Counted from the stretch's first letter, positions 10,044 to 19,885 are shown. The stretch is DNA of 64,000 bases from Thalassotalea euphylliae (GCF_003390395.1 NZ_QUOV01000001.1:1550001-1614000); one strand, 5' to 3'. The notes: generated by a model not told the origin, from the sequence alone. Made by a program: numbers and translations.

Positions 10044-10382
10044 ATGGAAACGATTGAACGCATTAAACAGCAAATTGCTGAGAACTCTATTTTACTTTAC
10101 ATGAAGGGTTCGCCAAAACTACCAAGCTGTGGTTTCTCAGCGCAAGCGGCTCAAGCGCTAATGTCTTGTGGTGAAAAATTCGCTTTTGTTGATATTTTAC
10201 AAAATCCAGATATTCGTGCTGAACTTCCACAATATGCTGATTGGCCAACATTCCCTCAACTATGGGTTGAAGGCGAGCTAATTGGCGGTTGTGACATTAT
10301 TCTAGAAATGTTCCAACAGGGTGAGCTGCAAACCGTTATTAAAGAAGCTGCGGCGAAAATGAACACCGAAGAAAACTCATAG
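10044..10382 (+). CDS. grxD: Monothiol glutaredoxin Grx4
   Basis: A 112-residue monothiol glutaredoxin with the active-site CGFS motif (PSCGFSAQAAQAL). It also has the glutathione-binding TFPQLWVEGELIGGCD segment typical of GrxD. Proteins of this family bind a glutathione-coordinated [2Fe-2S] cluster as homodimers or with BolA and deliver clusters to iron-sulfur proteins. Cytosolic. The ATG at 10044 is preceded by AAGAGG, a good ribosome site. It shares a bidirectional terminator with the convergent rnt gene; the same sodB-grxD-rnt order is common in gammaproteobacteria. Confidence 0.95.
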   Translation: METIERIKQQIAENSILLYMKGSPKLPSCGFSAQAAQALMSCGEKFAFVDILQNPDIRAELPQYADWPTFPQLWVEGELIGGCDIILEMFQQGELQTVIKEAAAKMNTEENS

Positions 10383-10414
10383 TATTTTCTTGTTGTATTA
10401 ATAGTTTCTAAACA

Positions 10415-10452
10415 GAAAAAAGCCCGATTGACACGCTCAATCGGGCTTTTTT
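10415..10452. terminator. Bidirectional terminator between grxD and rnt
   Basis: AAAAAAGCCCGATTGA pairs with TCAATCGGGCTTTTTT across a 5-base loop. It has T-runs on both strands, serving both convergent genes. Confidence 0.92.
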
Positions 10453-10503
10453 ATTATTATCTGTTCTTTTATTGTGTGCTGAATATTACTTTACATCAAT
10501 TCG

Positions 10504-11163
10504 TCAGCCTAATGGCCAGCCGCCTAAACTACGCCACTTGTTAACAATTGTGCAGAACAGCTCCGCTGTTTTTTCTGTATCGTACAGGGCTGAATGGGCT
10601 TCGCTGTTGTCAAAATCAATTTGTGCTGCTTCACACGCTTTTGCTAACACGGTTTGCCCAAAGGCAAGGCCAGATAACGTGGTGGTATCAAAGCTTACAA
10701 ACGGGTGAAACGGACTGCGTTTAATATTGCAACGTTCCACTGCTGCATTAAGAAAACCTAAATCAAAGGCGGCATTGTGGGCAACCATCACAGCGCGCTG
10801 GCAACCAGCTGCCTTCATTTTCTTTCTAACTAATTTAAATATTTCTTTGAGTGCATGCGCTTCTTGGACATTACCGCGCAGTGGGTGAGTAGGGTCAATA
10901 CCAGTAAAAGCCAGTGCTGATGGCTCCAAGTTTGCACCTTCGAACGGCTCAATGTTAAAACATATGCTTTCGTCGATACTCAGTTCACCAGTGTTTTCAT
11001 CAAGAGATAATACGCTGGCTGCAATTTCTAATAGGGCATCTGTTTTGGCATTAAAACCAGCGGTTTCAACATCAATAACAACAGGGAAATAACCGCGAAA
11101 CCGTTGAGCAAAAAGTGATTTTTCAGTGGTGGGTTCGGCATTAGTGTTTACAACGTCTGACAT
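10504..11163 (-). CDS. rnt: Ribonuclease T
   Basis: RNase T is a dimeric DEDD-family 3'-5' exoribonuclease that trims the CCA end region of tRNA and matures 5S and 23S rRNA 3' ends. The protein is 219 residues. ExoI is the DVET sequence in [11 protein letters not shown], ExoII is [12 protein letters not shown], and ExoIII is [16 protein letters not shown], so all catalytic acids and the general-base histidine are present. It ends at the grxD-shared terminator and its start faces motY across a 152-bp promoter region. The rnt-motY adjacency is also known in vibrios. Confidence 0.95.
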   Translation of the reverse strand: MSDVVNTNAEPTTEKSLFAQRFRGYFPVVIDVETAGFNAKTDALLEIAASVLSLDENTGELSIDESICFNIEPFEGANLEPSALAFTGIDPTHPLRGNVQEAHALKEIFKLVRKKMKAAGCQRAVMVAHNAAFDLGFLNAAVERCNIKRSPFHPFVSFDTTTLSGLAFGQTVLAKACEAAQIDFDNSEAHSALYDTEKTAELFCTIVNKWRSLGGWPLG

Positions 11164-11255
11164 GCTTTTTTTGATCTAGCCTAAATTGCGAGGCATTATC
11201 GCAAAAAATCATGTTAATCTCGACATTAGCAATTTAAAAATGCGCGAATTATCGC

Positions 11256-11282
11256 TAAAGTTAGTGAAATAAATGCCGATAA
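11256..11282 (+). promoter_or_regulatory. Sigma-28 (FliA) promoter of motY
   Basis: TAAAGTTA (11256-11263), an 11-bp spacer, then GCCGATAA (11275-11282). This is an almost exact match to the flagellar sigma-28 consensus (TAAAGTTT, N11, GCCGATAA) with the canonical spacing. It lies 33 bp before the motY start codon. Confidence 0.88.
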
Positions 11283-11315
11283 AAACCTGTCGGATAAAGA
11301 ATGTAAGTTCCTGTT

Positions 11316-12311
11316 ATGAATAATTTGTTGCTTTCCACGCTAGGCAAGGTTTCGCAAAAGATGTCATTTTTCAAATTAGATACAAGTTGTCGTTTAAGTT
11401 GTTGTTTGAGTAAAGTAGGTCAAAAGCTAGGTACAATTATGGGTACTAGCCTTGCTGTGGCTTCCATTTTAACAGCAAGTACTGCTAATGCTGGTGTTCG
11501 TCAATATACTGCATCTTTGGAAAATTCACACTGGCAGGTTACCAATAATTCTCGATTAAATTGTACGTTATCGCACAACATTCCCAATTACGGCGAAGCT
11601 AAATTTGTCAGTAAAGCAAACCGCAATAATAACATGCTGTTTGAACTTGATATGCTGCGTTTGCCAGATAACTACTCGCTTGCTGAGGTAAGATCTGTCG
11701 CGCCGAATTATCGCCCTGGCATGAACAGCTACACTATCGCTGATATGAAGCTATACAAGCAGTTTTCACCGAGTTTAGATAAGAAAGTTGCGTGGACTAT
11801 GCTAAGCGAACTTGAGCAGGGCATGAATCCAACGTTTTACTACAACGATTGGTATAGTGACAACGACAAAATATCTGTTGGTTTATCCAATGCGCGTTTT
11901 ATGCGTGCTTACAAAGAATTTGTTGGCTGTGTTGGCAACTTATTAAATTATAGCTTCGACGATATTTCGTATACCGTACTTAATTATCAATCAAACAGTG
12001 ACAAGTTTACTAAAGCATCAGAGCGCAGAATGGCGATGATCTCACAGTACTTAAAACTAGACACTGAGTTAGAACTGGTGTTGATTGATGCGTATTCAGA
12101 CAGCTACGGTGGCCGTTGGAATAACTTAGAGTTATCAAAACGCCGTGCGAACAAAATTCGCGAATATTTTGTAAAAAACGGCATTGATACAAGCCGTATC
12201 GAAGCCAAAGGCTATGGTGAAAAGCGCCATATTGCATCAAATGAAACTATCTTGGGTCGCGGCCAGAACCGTCGTGTGGTTATTCACATGGAAAAGCCGA
12301 TCGAATTCTAA
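11316..12311 (+). CDS. motY: Sodium-driven flagellar motor protein MotY
   Basis: MotY forms the periplasmic T-ring around the basal body and helps assemble the sodium-driven PomA/PomB stator. The N-terminal domain has the MotY signatures HWQVTNNSRLNCTLSHNIPN (conserved cysteine) and YGEAKF. The C-terminal ~110 residues are an OmpA-type peptidoglycan-binding domain (ELSKRRANKIREYF, GYGEKRH, NRRVVIHME). The call is supported by the sigma-28 promoter just upstream and the divergent rnt gene. The 331-residue reading starts at 11316, right after the promoter. A downstream ATG at 11439 would give a protein of 290 residues, near the ~293 of Vibrio MotY, but with a signal peptide lacking basic residues. 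The start is therefore uncertain. Confidence 0.88.
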   Translation: MNNLLLSTLGKVSQKMSFFKLDTSCRLSCCLSKVGQKLGTIMGTSLAVASILTASTANAGVRQYTASLENSHWQVTNNSRLNCTLSHNIPNYGEAKFVSKANRNNNMLFELDMLRLPDNYSLAEVRSVAPNYRPGMNSYTIADMKLYKQFSPSLDKKVAWTMLSELEQGMNPTFYYNDWYSDNDKISVGLSNARFMRAYKEFVGCVGNLLNYSFDDISYTVLNYQSNSDKFTKASERRMAMISQYLKLDTELELVLIDAYSDSYGGRWNNLELSKRRANKIREYFVKNGIDTSRIEAKGYGEKRHIASNETILGRGQNRRVVIHMEKPIEF

Positions 12312-12336
12312 TAGCATATACTGCTAACAAATATTG

Positions 12337-12379
12337 AATATGGCTGTAGGTTAGGGTTAACTTACAGCCATATTTTTTT
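12337..12379 (+). terminator. Intrinsic terminator of motY
   Basis: A 12-bp stem (AATATGGCTGTA with its complement at 12364-12375), extended by a GTTA/TAAC inner pairing, is followed by a run of seven T. Confidence 0.85.
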
Positions 12380-12405
12380 GTCTCCTTCATTCACGAGAAA
12401 AACTA

Positions 12406-14247
12406 ATGAAAAGAATAATAACGGCATTAGTGTTTTGTGCTGGGCTGGTTGGCAGCGCATTTGCACAAACGAAAGATGCCTATACCTACGCAAATTATGA
12501 TCAAGTAATAACTACACATACCTACCTAGATTTGGCCATTGATTTTGACAACAAGGCGTTAAAAGGATTTGCCGAGCTAGATTTAAAGTGGTTAGTCGAT
12601 AACAAGCAGCCAATTTATTTAGATACGCGCGACTTGATTATTCATCGCGTGATGGCAAAGGGCACGGGTGGTGCTTGGCAAAAAGCTGACTATACACTGG
12701 CACCTCGCGACAAGGTTTTGGGCAGCAAATTAACGGTCAATGCGCGTATTAAAGCTGACAAACTCAGAATCTATTACGAATCGACCGCCAAGGCTTCAGG
12801 TTTACAATGGCTAACGCCAGCGCAAACTGCGGGCAAAAAACTGCCATTTATGTTTAGCCAAAACCAAGCAATTCACGCTCGTTCTTGGATCCCGGTGCAA
12901 GACACGCCAAGTGTTCGTATGACATACACAGCACGTATTTCAACGCCTGATAACGTATTGGCAGTGATGAGTGCCAATAATGATCCAGACACTAAGCGCG
13001 ATGGCGACTATTTCTTCGATATGCCACAAGCGGTACCGCCATACTTAATTGCGATTGCAGCAGGCGATTTGGTGTTCAAACCAATGAGTGACATTACCGG
13101 TATTTACGCCGAGCCTAGCTTAGTAGACTCTGCGGTTGCCGAATTTGATGACACCCAAGCTATGATTGATGCAACGGAAGCAATGTATGGTGAATACCGT
13201 TGGGGCCGTTACGATTTACTAATTTTGCCACCTAGCTTCCCGTTTGGTGGCATGGAAAATCCGAGACTATCTTTTATCACTCCAACCGTTATTGCTGGTG
13301 ATAAAAGTTTGGTCAACTTAATCGCCCACGAGTTAGCACATTCTTGGTCAGGTAATTTAGTGACGAACGAAAGCTGGCGCGATTTATGGTTAAACGAAGG
13401 TTTTACCAGCTATGTTGAAAACCGCATCATGGAGCGCGTGTTTGGTCGAGATCGCGCTGTAATGGAGCAGTCGTTAGACGCGCAAGGCTTAAGCTATGAA
13501 ATCGCAGAATTAGCGCCGGGTGATACGCAGTTATACATTGATTTAGTGGGTCGAGACCCAGACGATGCGTTCTCTGGTGTACCGTACACGAAAGGTCAAT
13601 TATTCCTGATTTACCTAGAGCAAAAATTTGGCCGTGAAATATTTGATAAGTTTGTACGCAAGTATTTTGACGACCATGCTTTCCAACCGCTAGGCACTGC
13701 AGCATTCGTTAAATACATTGACTCTGAGCTATTAGCAAAGCACCCAGGTATTGTTTCTCAAGAAGAGATTAACGAATGGATTTTTGAGCAAGGGCTACCA
13801 AGCTACGTGCCAAAGCCTAAATCTAATGCATTTACCATCATTGATACGCAAATTAATGACTTCATTACTGGAACATTGTCAGTAGACGCACTACCAACAA
13901 CTGAGTGGACTGTGCATCAATGGCTGCATTTCATTAATAACCTTCCGTTAACCATCAGCCAAGTGCAAATGCAAGCATTAGATAAGCAGTTCAACCTAAC
14001 CAATAGCACTAATGCTGAAAAAGCTCACGCTTGGTATTTATTAGCGCTGCGCACTGGCTACGATGCCGTATTCCCCGCAATGGAAAAATATTTAGTGGGC
14101 ATTGGTCGTCGCAAATTAATTGTGCCACTTTATAAAAAGTTAGCAGAAACCGAGCAAGGTAAAGCGTGGGCAACACGTGTTTATCAGCAAGCTCGCCCAG
14201 GCTACCATCCATTGGCCCAAGGTACAGTTGATACAATCTTAAAGTAA
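12406..14247 (+). CDS. Exported M1 family metallo-aminopeptidase (cold-active ColAP-like)
   Basis: A 613-residue zinc aminopeptidase of the leukotriene-A4-hydrolase-like M1 branch. The signal peptide is [20 protein letters not shown]. The substrate-anchoring GGMENP lies at residues 281-286. The zinc site is HELAH (308-312) followed by the glutamate at ~331 in WLNEGF. The C-terminal ~140 residues form the helical domain of this branch (ending [15 protein letters not shown]). Size and layout resemble the cold-active aminopeptidase described from Colwellia psychrerythraea, which fits the inferred host; that comparison is from memory. It removes N-terminal residues from peptides, probably in the periplasm for nutrient use. 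It is monocistronic, 94 bp after motY and with its own terminator. Confidence 0.9.
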   Translation: MKRIITALVFCAGLVGSAFAQTKDAYTYANYDQVITTHTYLDLAIDFDNKALKGFAELDLKWLVDNKQPIYLDTRDLIIHRVMAKGTGGAWQKADYTLAPRDKVLGSKLTVNARIKADKLRIYYESTAKASGLQWLTPAQTAGKKLPFMFSQNQAIHARSWIPVQDTPSVRMTYTARISTPDNVLAVMSANNDPDTKRDGDYFFDMPQAVPPYLIAIAAGDLVFKPMSDITGIYAEPSLVDSAVAEFDDTQAMIDATEAMYGEYRWGRYDLLILPPSFPFGGMENPRLSFITPTVIAGDKSLVNLIAHELAHSWSGNLVTNESWRDLWLNEGFTSYVENRIMERVFGRDRAVMEQSLDAQGLSYEIAELAPGDTQLYIDLVGRDPDDAFSGVPYTKGQLFLIYLEQKFGREIFDKFVRKYFDDHAFQPLGTAAFVKYIDSELLAKHPGIVSQEEINEWIFEQGLPSYVPKPKSNAFTIIDTQINDFITGTLSVDALPTTEWTVHQWLHFINNLPLTISQVQMQALDKQFNLTNSTNAEKAHAWYLLALRTGYDAVFPAMEKYLVGIGRRKLIVPLYKKLAETEQGKAWATRVYQQARPGYHPLAQGTVDTILK

Positions 14248-14269
14248 AAATTACTACTTGCTACTAGCT

Positions 14270-14312
14270 AAAACCGCCACCTATGAGCTAACTCGAGTGG
14301 CGGTTTTGTTTT
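14270..14312 (+). terminator. Intrinsic terminator of the M1 peptidase gene
   Basis: AAAACCGCCAC at 14270-14280 pairs with GTGGCGGTTTT at 14297-14307. The tract GTTTTTC follows. Confidence 0.8.
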
Positions 14313-14371
14313 TCTGGACTAAAATTCTTGTTGTAAATGGATTACATCAACAACAATAAGGATATTAGTTT

Positions 14372-15172
14372 ATGAAAACACAAGCTTTTCTGCTTGGACT
14401 TTGGTGTGTCATTTGTGCCTTAACAGCAACCTCTGCCTCGGCCACATTAATTGGACGAGACCTATCTAACCAAGCCTCGGTAGGCCTAATTAGCTATCAA
14501 AATGCATTTACAGATGCATTTGGCTCATCAAGTGATGGTACTCAAATTTATCGCCGAGGAGCAGGCTCAATACCACTTGTTTTCTTAGATGATTCATTGG
14601 CCTCAGCCAACGATAGTTTAGGCATAATTAAAGCTGCAGACACTGCGCCATTTTTTGGCCTAGTTGATACCACTAATCCCGATAATCTGAGTGGCGATGT
14701 TAATGCTATTTGGCAGTTTGATATTAATGGTTTTAATCAGTTAAGTTTGGCAATTGATATTGCCGCAATGGGAGATTTTGAACCAAGTGATATTTTCTCG
14801 ATCGAATATCAATTAGATGGTGGTGCTTGGCAGTTAATGCTTTCCGGTACTGCTGACAATGCAGGTCAGCAGACTTATCAATTGGAAAATGGTAATACGA
14901 CGACGTTGGACGATCCTATGGCTGTCAGCGGCGTTAACCTAACCAATAGTTTTACATCATTTAGCCAAATGATTGTTAACACTGGAAGCACGCTTGGGAT
15001 AAGAATTTCTGCTAATACCAATGGTGGCACTGAAGCAATTGCGTTTAGGAACATTACGGTCAATGGTACAGCACTATCAGCATCGCCTGTTGAGGTGCCA
15101 GAGCCAAGCTATTTAGCTGCGGGCATACTATTACTCATGTCGGTTTCACGAATAAGACAATTAAAGCCTTAA
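14372..15172 (+). CDS. PEP-CTERM sorting-domain protein
   Basis: A 266-residue exported protein. It has a signal peptide (KTQAFLLGLWCVICALTA, ending SASA), a beta-rich acidic middle and a C-terminal PEP-CTERM-like tail. The tail consists of the VEVPEPS motif, a hydrophobic stretch (YLAAGILLLMSV) and a basic end (RIRQLKP). In known systems such tails are cleaved by an exosortase, releasing the protein to the surface or exopolysaccharide matrix. No exosortase or EPS gene lies in this window, so the enzyme must be elsewhere if the tail is functional. The body is not recognised. Ribosome site AAGGATAT precedes the ATG. Confidence 0.75.
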   Translation: MKTQAFLLGLWCVICALTATSASATLIGRDLSNQASVGLISYQNAFTDAFGSSSDGTQIYRRGAGSIPLVFLDDSLASANDSLGIIKAADTAPFFGLVDTTNPDNLSGDVNAIWQFDINGFNQLSLAIDIAAMGDFEPSDIFSIEYQLDGGAWQLMLSGTADNAGQQTYQLENGNTTTLDDPMAVSGVNLTNSFTSFSQMIVNTGSTLGIRISANTNGGTEAIAFRNITVNGTALSASPVEVPEPSYLAAGILLLMSVSRIRQLKP

Positions 15173-15214
15173 AGTAAGAGGCGAGAATATAAGAGTCGAG
15201 AAGAGTATAACAAG

Positions 15215-15245
15215 AGCGCGCTAATTAGTGAATTAGTAGCGCGCT
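15215..15245. other. GC-rich hairpin between convergent genes
   Basis: AGCGCGCTA (15215-15223) pairs with TAGCGCGCT (15237-15245). Neither side has a T-run, so it is a weak terminator candidate at best. It lies between the PEP-CTERM gene and miaE, which converge. Confidence 0.4.
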
Positions 15246-15321
15246 GCGCTGTTAGCTTTTTGCTGTGCTTGGTGTTTTGCCAAGCTATTAGGAATTAACT
15301 TGTTCGTAACCGAGGTTGATT

Positions 15322-16098
15322 TTACGCCGGCACACCACTATGGAATTTAAAATCAGTATCTGGCGACGAAATTAATTCAGCTTCAATTTCACCAAAGAAC
15401 TTAATTCGCTCTTCTACTTTATCTTCATTACCTTCGCCAGCGATTTGTTTAGCAAGTGCTAAATAGTCTTGGTAGTGGCGTGCTTCACTTCTTAATAGCG
15501 AGATATAGAAGTCGCTAAGTCGCTTATCCACGTGTGGCGCTAGTGCTGCAAATCGTTCGCATGAACGCGCTTCGATATAGGCACCAATAATGAGCTTATC
15601 GATTAACGTGTCTGGCTCATAAGTTTTCACATTGCGGATTAGTCCTTTAGCATAGCGAGCAGGCGTAATGCTTCGGTATTCAATATTGTATTCGTCCATG
15701 ATTTCTAGCACTTGATAGAAGTGATGTAACTCTTCTTTAATCAGTAACACCATTTTATCGATCAAATCCTGACCATAAGGCGAATTAGATTTAGGCAGCA
15801 CTGATTTAGATAATTTGTTTTTATCGGCGAGTTCGCGCCAATCGCCTTCTTTTTTATAAATTAAGCGTTCAAATGGTTCTAACCACTTGAGCAAAGCGTC
15901 GCCGCTTTCTTTATCTACGGCATACTTGCGAATTAAGTACATCGCTTGCTGACCTGCTTTTAACTCACAAACCAGATGATCCAGTAACACCATCGGTAAG
16001 TTTTCGGGCTTTTTCGCGGCTTCGATCCACGCTTGAGGTGTTGAGCACTGTAAAAACTGGTTTATTGGTTCAAGTAATGCTTGGTGTTCAGCTTGCAT
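15322..16098 (-). CDS. miaE: tRNA-(ms2io6A37) hydroxylase MiaE
   Basis: A 258-residue ferritin-like non-haem diiron monooxygenase that hydroxylates the isopentenyl group of ms2i6A at position 37 of tRNA. Iron ligands of the four-helix bundle are visible as glutamates and histidines in VLLIKEELHHFYQVLEIM (first ExxH) and in YIEARSCERFAAL followed by LRSEARHYQDYLALA (second pair). Cytosolic and apparently monocistronic. MiaE occurs in many aerobic gammaproteobacteria but not in E. coli. Start ATG at 16098 agrees with the family N-terminus; the ribosome site is weak (AGAG). Confidence 0.9.
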   Translation of the reverse strand: MQAEHQALLEPINQFLQCSTPQAWIEAAKKPENLPMVLLDHLVCELKAGQQAMYLIRKYAVDKESGDALLKWLEPFERLIYKKEGDWRELADKNKLSKSVLPKSNSPYGQDLIDKMVLLIKEELHHFYQVLEIMDEYNIEYRSITPARYAKGLIRNVKTYEPDTLIDKLIIGAYIEARSCERFAALAPHVDKRLSDFYISLLRSEARHYQDYLALAKQIAGEGNEDKVEERIKFFGEIEAELISSPDTDFKFHSGVPA

Positions 16099-16362
16099 AG
16101 AGAGTAATTCGTTGTTTGATCAGATAACAAAAGAGGCGGCATTTTACCTTGTTGGCTGCCAATAAAAAATGATCTGTGTCGTTTTTAGTTAAACGGCCTC
16201 AGGTAAAGGAGCATAGTTAAAGAGCCGTAGTAAGTCTGGTTTAGCTATCACGCTTGATTTTCTTCAAAGCATAAGTGTTTATATTTTCTTGCTAGGCGTT
16301 TAAAAAGTTGGCTATTATCAATAGCTAACAATATAACGATAATAATGATATAGGGAAGTCAG

Positions 16363-18258
16363 ATGCGTACCTTTATTTTCACTGCCTGTGCTGTCGCCGT
16401 ATTGGCAGCTTGCCAACCAAGTAATAACACTGGTGAAAGCACAAATGCTCAAGCCAACGCTCAAAATGCTGCAGAAAACCCATCTAGTATTGCTCAGTCG
16501 GTTATGACGGAGTCTGAAAAGCTAAATATATGGTTCGATGAAAAATACGAACAGCAGTTACAAATGAACCCGCTAATGATGACCTTCCTTGGCCGCAAAG
16601 ATCGCTATGACGAATTTAATGCCATGACTCGTGAAGAAGAACAAGCTTTATTGGATTGGCAAGCGGCGAGTGTGAATGAACTAAAGGGGAAGTTTAATTA
16701 CGAAAAATTAGACGATGACGCAAAAGAGTCTTATGACTTATGGCTTTATCAATATCAGCAAGCAAAAGAAGCGGCTGAATTCCCGAAAAACGGTTATGTC
16801 TTTACTCAAATGAATGGTGCACAAGCGTTTTTAACCCAATTTATGATTAACTTTCATAAAGTTGAAGACGTTAGTGACATGCAAGCATACAACAAACGCA
16901 TTGTTGGCTTATCAAGCGCATTAACAAGTTTACTTTCGCGTGCCAAAGAGCATGCTGAATATGGTGTTAGACCTCCAAAGTTTGCCTACCAAGGTGTGAT
17001 TGAACAATCAAAAAACGTGATCACGGGGCTACCTTTTAGCGATGATGAAAACGCACAAGATGCGCCTCTTTGGGCTGATGCAAAAGCAAAAGTAAAGGCG
17101 TTGACCGAAGCGGGTAAGCTCGATGAAACACAAGCAGCAGAGTTACTTGCGCAAACCAAAGCCGTGCTCGTTAATGACTACTTACCTGCTTACCAAGCCC
17201 TAGTTGCTTGGTTTGAAAAAGATATCGTTAATGCTGATGAAATTGCTACCGGTGTGGCGAAACAGCCAAATGGCGTTGATTTTTATAATATGCGCCTCAA
17301 GCATTCCACCACCACAGACTTAACCGCAGAAGAGATCCATGCACTTGGCTTAGCTGAGGTTGAGCGTTTAATTGGTGAAATGAAAGCGATTAAAGAAAAG
17401 GTTGGATTTGAAGGGGATTTACAAGCCTTTTTCCAGTTTATTAAAACGGATGATCAATTCTTTTACCCAAATAGCGATGAAGGCCGCCAAGGTTATATTA
17501 CCGACTCCGAAGCGTATTTAGACTACATTAAAGGCCAATTGCCGAATTATTTTGGTATTTTGCCCAAAGCTGATTTAGTGGTAAAACGTGTTGAACCTTT
17601 TAGAGAGCAAGATGGCGCTGCTCAGCATTACTTCCCGGGCACCGCTGACGGCTCTCGTCCCGGTGTTTACTACGCTCACCTTTCAGACATGCGCTCTATG
17701 CCAAAAAATGAAATGGAAGCCATTGCCTATCACGAAGGTAACCCTGGTCACCATATGCAAATTTCGATAGCAAAAGAGTTAACCGGTATTCCAAAATTCC
17801 GCACTAATGCGCAGTTTACCGCTTATGTAGAAGGTTGGGCACTATACTCTGAGCTGTTAGCGAAAGAGATGGGTGCTTATGAAAATGATTATTCTGATTT
17901 TGGCCGCTTGATTACTGAGATTTGGCGCGCGGTAAGGTTAGTGGTAGATACAGGTTTGCATGCCAAGGGTTGGACAGAGCAACAAGCGATTGATTACTTT
18001 AAAGCGAATTCTCCTGTTGCTGAAGATGCGGTGACTTCAGAGGTGCGTCGTTACCTTGTTTGGCCGGGACAAGCGACAGCCTACAAAATTGGCATGTTAG
18101 AGATTCTAAAGCTGCGTGAATATGCCAAAGAGTCGCTAAAAGAGCGTTTTGACATCAAAGGCTTCCACGATACGGTACTTGGCGGCGGCGCGATGCCACT
18201 GCCGCTATTGGAAAAACGCGTTAAACGTTGGGTAAATAACGTGAAGCTAAAAGGCTAG
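16363..18258 (+). CDS. DUF885 family lipoprotein, putative metallo-carboxypeptidase-like enzyme
   Basis: A 631-residue DUF885 protein, probably a zinc peptidase. The lipoprotein signal ends in the lipobox LAAC at residue 16, so the protein should be membrane-anchored. The lipid cysteine is followed by a low-complexity Asn/Ala/Ser linker to residue ~45. The catalytic-like signature is YHEGNPGHHMQ starting at residue 456: an HE pair at 457-458 and a GHH cluster. A downstream acidic helix (YVEGWALYSELLAKEMG) probably supplies a further ligand. Family members are weakly characterised, and substrate preference here is unknown. It is preceded by a GGGAAG ribosome site. No operon partner; the next gene is convergent. 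Confidence 0.82.
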   Translation: MRTFIFTACAVAVLAACQPSNNTGESTNAQANAQNAAENPSSIAQSVMTESEKLNIWFDEKYEQQLQMNPLMMTFLGRKDRYDEFNAMTREEEQALLDWQAASVNELKGKFNYEKLDDDAKESYDLWLYQYQQAKEAAEFPKNGYVFTQMNGAQAFLTQFMINFHKVEDVSDMQAYNKRIVGLSSALTSLLSRAKEHAEYGVRPPKFAYQGVIEQSKNVITGLPFSDDENAQDAPLWADAKAKVKALTEAGKLDETQAAELLAQTKAVLVNDYLPAYQALVAWFEKDIVNADEIATGVAKQPNGVDFYNMRLKHSTTTDLTAEEIHALGLAEVERLIGEMKAIKEKVGFEGDLQAFFQFIKTDDQFFYPNSDEGRQGYITDSEAYLDYIKGQLPNYFGILPKADLVVKRVEPFREQDGAAQHYFPGTADGSRPGVYYAHLSDMRSMPKNEMEAIAYHEGNPGHHMQISIAKELTGIPKFRTNAQFTAYVEGWALYSELLAKEMGAYENDYSDFGRLITEIWRAVRLVVDTGLHAKGWTEQQAIDYFKANSPVAEDAVTSEVRRYLVWPGQATAYKIGMLEILKLREYAKESLKERFDIKGFHDTVLGGGAMPLPLLEKRVKRWVNNVKLKG

Positions 18259-18274
18259 TTTATTAGCGATTAAT

Positions 18275-18330
18275 AGCCCGCAAGTTGTTATTACAAATAC
18301 AGTTTTGGCAATGCGCGGGCTTTTGTCTTT
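18275..18330 (+). terminator. Probable terminator after the DUF885 gene
   Basis: AGCCCGC (18275-18281) pairs with GCGGGCT (18315-18321) across a long loop, followed by TTTTGTCTTTT. The long loop lowers confidence. Confidence 0.5.
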
Positions 18331-18373
18331 TATCAGTGCTTAACTACTTGCTGTTCAACAGTTAACTGTTCAA

Positions 18374-19126
18374 CTATTTGCGGTCAAATGGCTGGTTTAG
18401 TAACTCGTACCCTTGTGGGGTAAACTTAAGCCATGAACCTTGGTCGTACCAATCACCCAATACAACACGCGTGCGTGCCACATTCTCGCTGGTAAAGTGG
18501 TGCACATCAGGACGATGGGTATGGCCGTGGATCATTAAATCAACCTGCATATCTGCCATTACGCGTTCAACTTCTTGTTGAGTGACATCCATAATATCTT
18601 GAGATTTCATCGCAGTGGAAGCGGCACTTTTCTTCCGATAATTTTCAGCAATGCGCTTACGTAAAAACAAGGGCAAGTTTTTCATAATGCCTTGCCACCA
18701 CCAACTGCGTGATTTCTTTCGAAACGCTTGGTAAGCAAGATCGCGAGTACATAAGGTATCGCCATGCAAAATAATTAACTCTTGCCGGTAAAGTGAAATC
18801 TTTTCAACATCCGGCAGCAGTGTCATACCACTGCGTTTAGCAAATGCTTTGCCCAATAAAAAATCGCGATTGCCTTGGATAAAGAATATTTTAGTTTGTG
18901 TACTAAGTGTTTTCAGCGCGTTTGCTATCGTTTCAACAAAAGGGCTATCGTCATCGTCACCGAGCCAATACTCGAATAAGTCACCTAAAATAAACAGCTT
19001 TTCAGCCTTCGGTGCTTGGTTTTGTAAAAACGATAAAAAACAAGCGGTAATATCTGGCCTGTTATCGGCGAGGTGCAAGTCAGCAATAAAGTAGCTGACG
19101 GGGGAGGTGGTGTTTGAACTGCTCAT
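18374..19126 (-). CDS. lpxH: UDP-2,3-diacylglucosamine diphosphatase LpxH
   Basis: LpxH hydrolyses UDP-2,3-diacylglucosamine to lipid X and UMP, the fourth step of lipid A synthesis, at the cytoplasmic face of the inner membrane. The 250-residue protein has the full calcineurin-type metallophosphoesterase set: DLHL near the start (FIADLHLAD), GDLFEYWLGDD, GNRDFLL, LHGDTLC and HGHTHRPDVH. It lies 62 bp after ppiB on the same strand, the same ppiB-lpxH order as in E. coli, so co-transcription is likely. The protein starts MSSSNTTSPVSYFIADLH, slightly longer at the N-terminus than the E. coli enzyme. Confidence 0.95.
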   Translation of the reverse strand: MSSSNTTSPVSYFIADLHLADNRPDITACFLSFLQNQAPKAEKLFILGDLFEYWLGDDDDSPFVETIANALKTLSTQTKIFFIQGNRDFLLGKAFAKRSGMTLLPDVEKISLYRQELIILHGDTLCTRDLAYQAFRKKSRSWWWQGIMKNLPLFLRKRIAENYRKKSAASTAMKSQDIMDVTQQEVERVMADMQVDLMIHGHTHRPDVHHFTSENVARTRVVLGDWYDQGSWLKFTPQGYELLNQPFDRK

Positions 19127-19188
19127 GTAAAGTAAAAAGTGGCTAAGTGTTTAACTTAACCACTCTCATCTGTACTTAAACTATCGAA

Positions 19189-19680
19189 TTATTCTACGAT
19201 GGTTTCTTCAACGATGATTTCATCTTTTGGCACATCATCGTGGAAGCCAAAGCGACCTGTTTCAACTGTCGTCATTTTATCAACCACTTCCATGCCTTCA
19301 ACGACTTCACCAAATACACAGTAGCCCCAGCCTTGAATGTCTTCACTCTTAAAGTCTAAGAAGCCGTTGTCAACTAAGTTGATAAAGTACTGAGCAGACG
19401 CTGAATGTGGATCTTGCGTACGTGCCATTGCTAATGTGCCACGCTTATTGCTCAGGCCATTATTTGCTTCGTTTTGAATTGGCTCGCGCGTTGTTTTTTC
19501 GTCCATACCAGAAGCGAAACCACCGCCTTGCGCCATAAAGCCTTTAATTACACGGTGAAAAATAGTGCCATTGTAGAAACCGTCTTCAGCGTATTGTTGG
19601 AAATTTTTTGCGGTAACAGGAGCGTTGTCAAAGTCTAATTTGATTTTGATATCGCCTAAATTTGTTTTAAAAGTAATCAT
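19189..19680 (-). CDS. ppiB: Cytosolic peptidyl-prolyl cis-trans isomerase B (cyclophilin)
   Basis: A 163-residue cyclophilin without signal peptide, hence the cytosolic PpiB type. It catalyses proline isomerisation. Active-site segments are [13 protein letters not shown] (catalytic arginine), [19 protein letters not shown] and [13 protein letters not shown]. It is the first gene of a ppiB-lpxH unit and is divergent from cysS, the same ppiB/cysS divergent arrangement as in E. coli. The 205-bp gap between the two start codons must hold both promoters. Confidence 0.95.
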   Translation of the reverse strand: MITFKTNLGDIKIKLDFDNAPVTAKNFQQYAEDGFYNGTIFHRVIKGFMAQGGGFASGMDEKTTREPIQNEANNGLSNKRGTLAMARTQDPHSASAQYFINLVDNGFLDFKSEDIQGWGYCVFGEVVEGMEVVDKMTTVETGRFGFHDDVPKDEIIVEETIVE

Positions 19681-19885
19681 GAATTTATCCTGTTTTAAAA
19701 GTGTTGGCAGATTGTAGCGTAATTAATTCGCTTTTTCTCGTTTTGTCTAAGCTAGGCTGTGGTTTGACTATAAATGATACGTTACAATGGCGCGCTGGGC
19801 TGAAGCACGATGAATTGAAAAGCTTGCTTCTTGCCACCAAGGTTATGTTTATTAATTTGTTTGTACTAAAGGAAACCAAAACACA

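Noticed and set aside
15215..15245. Hairpin as a strong terminator
   Set aside because: The stem is good but neither strand has a T-tract.
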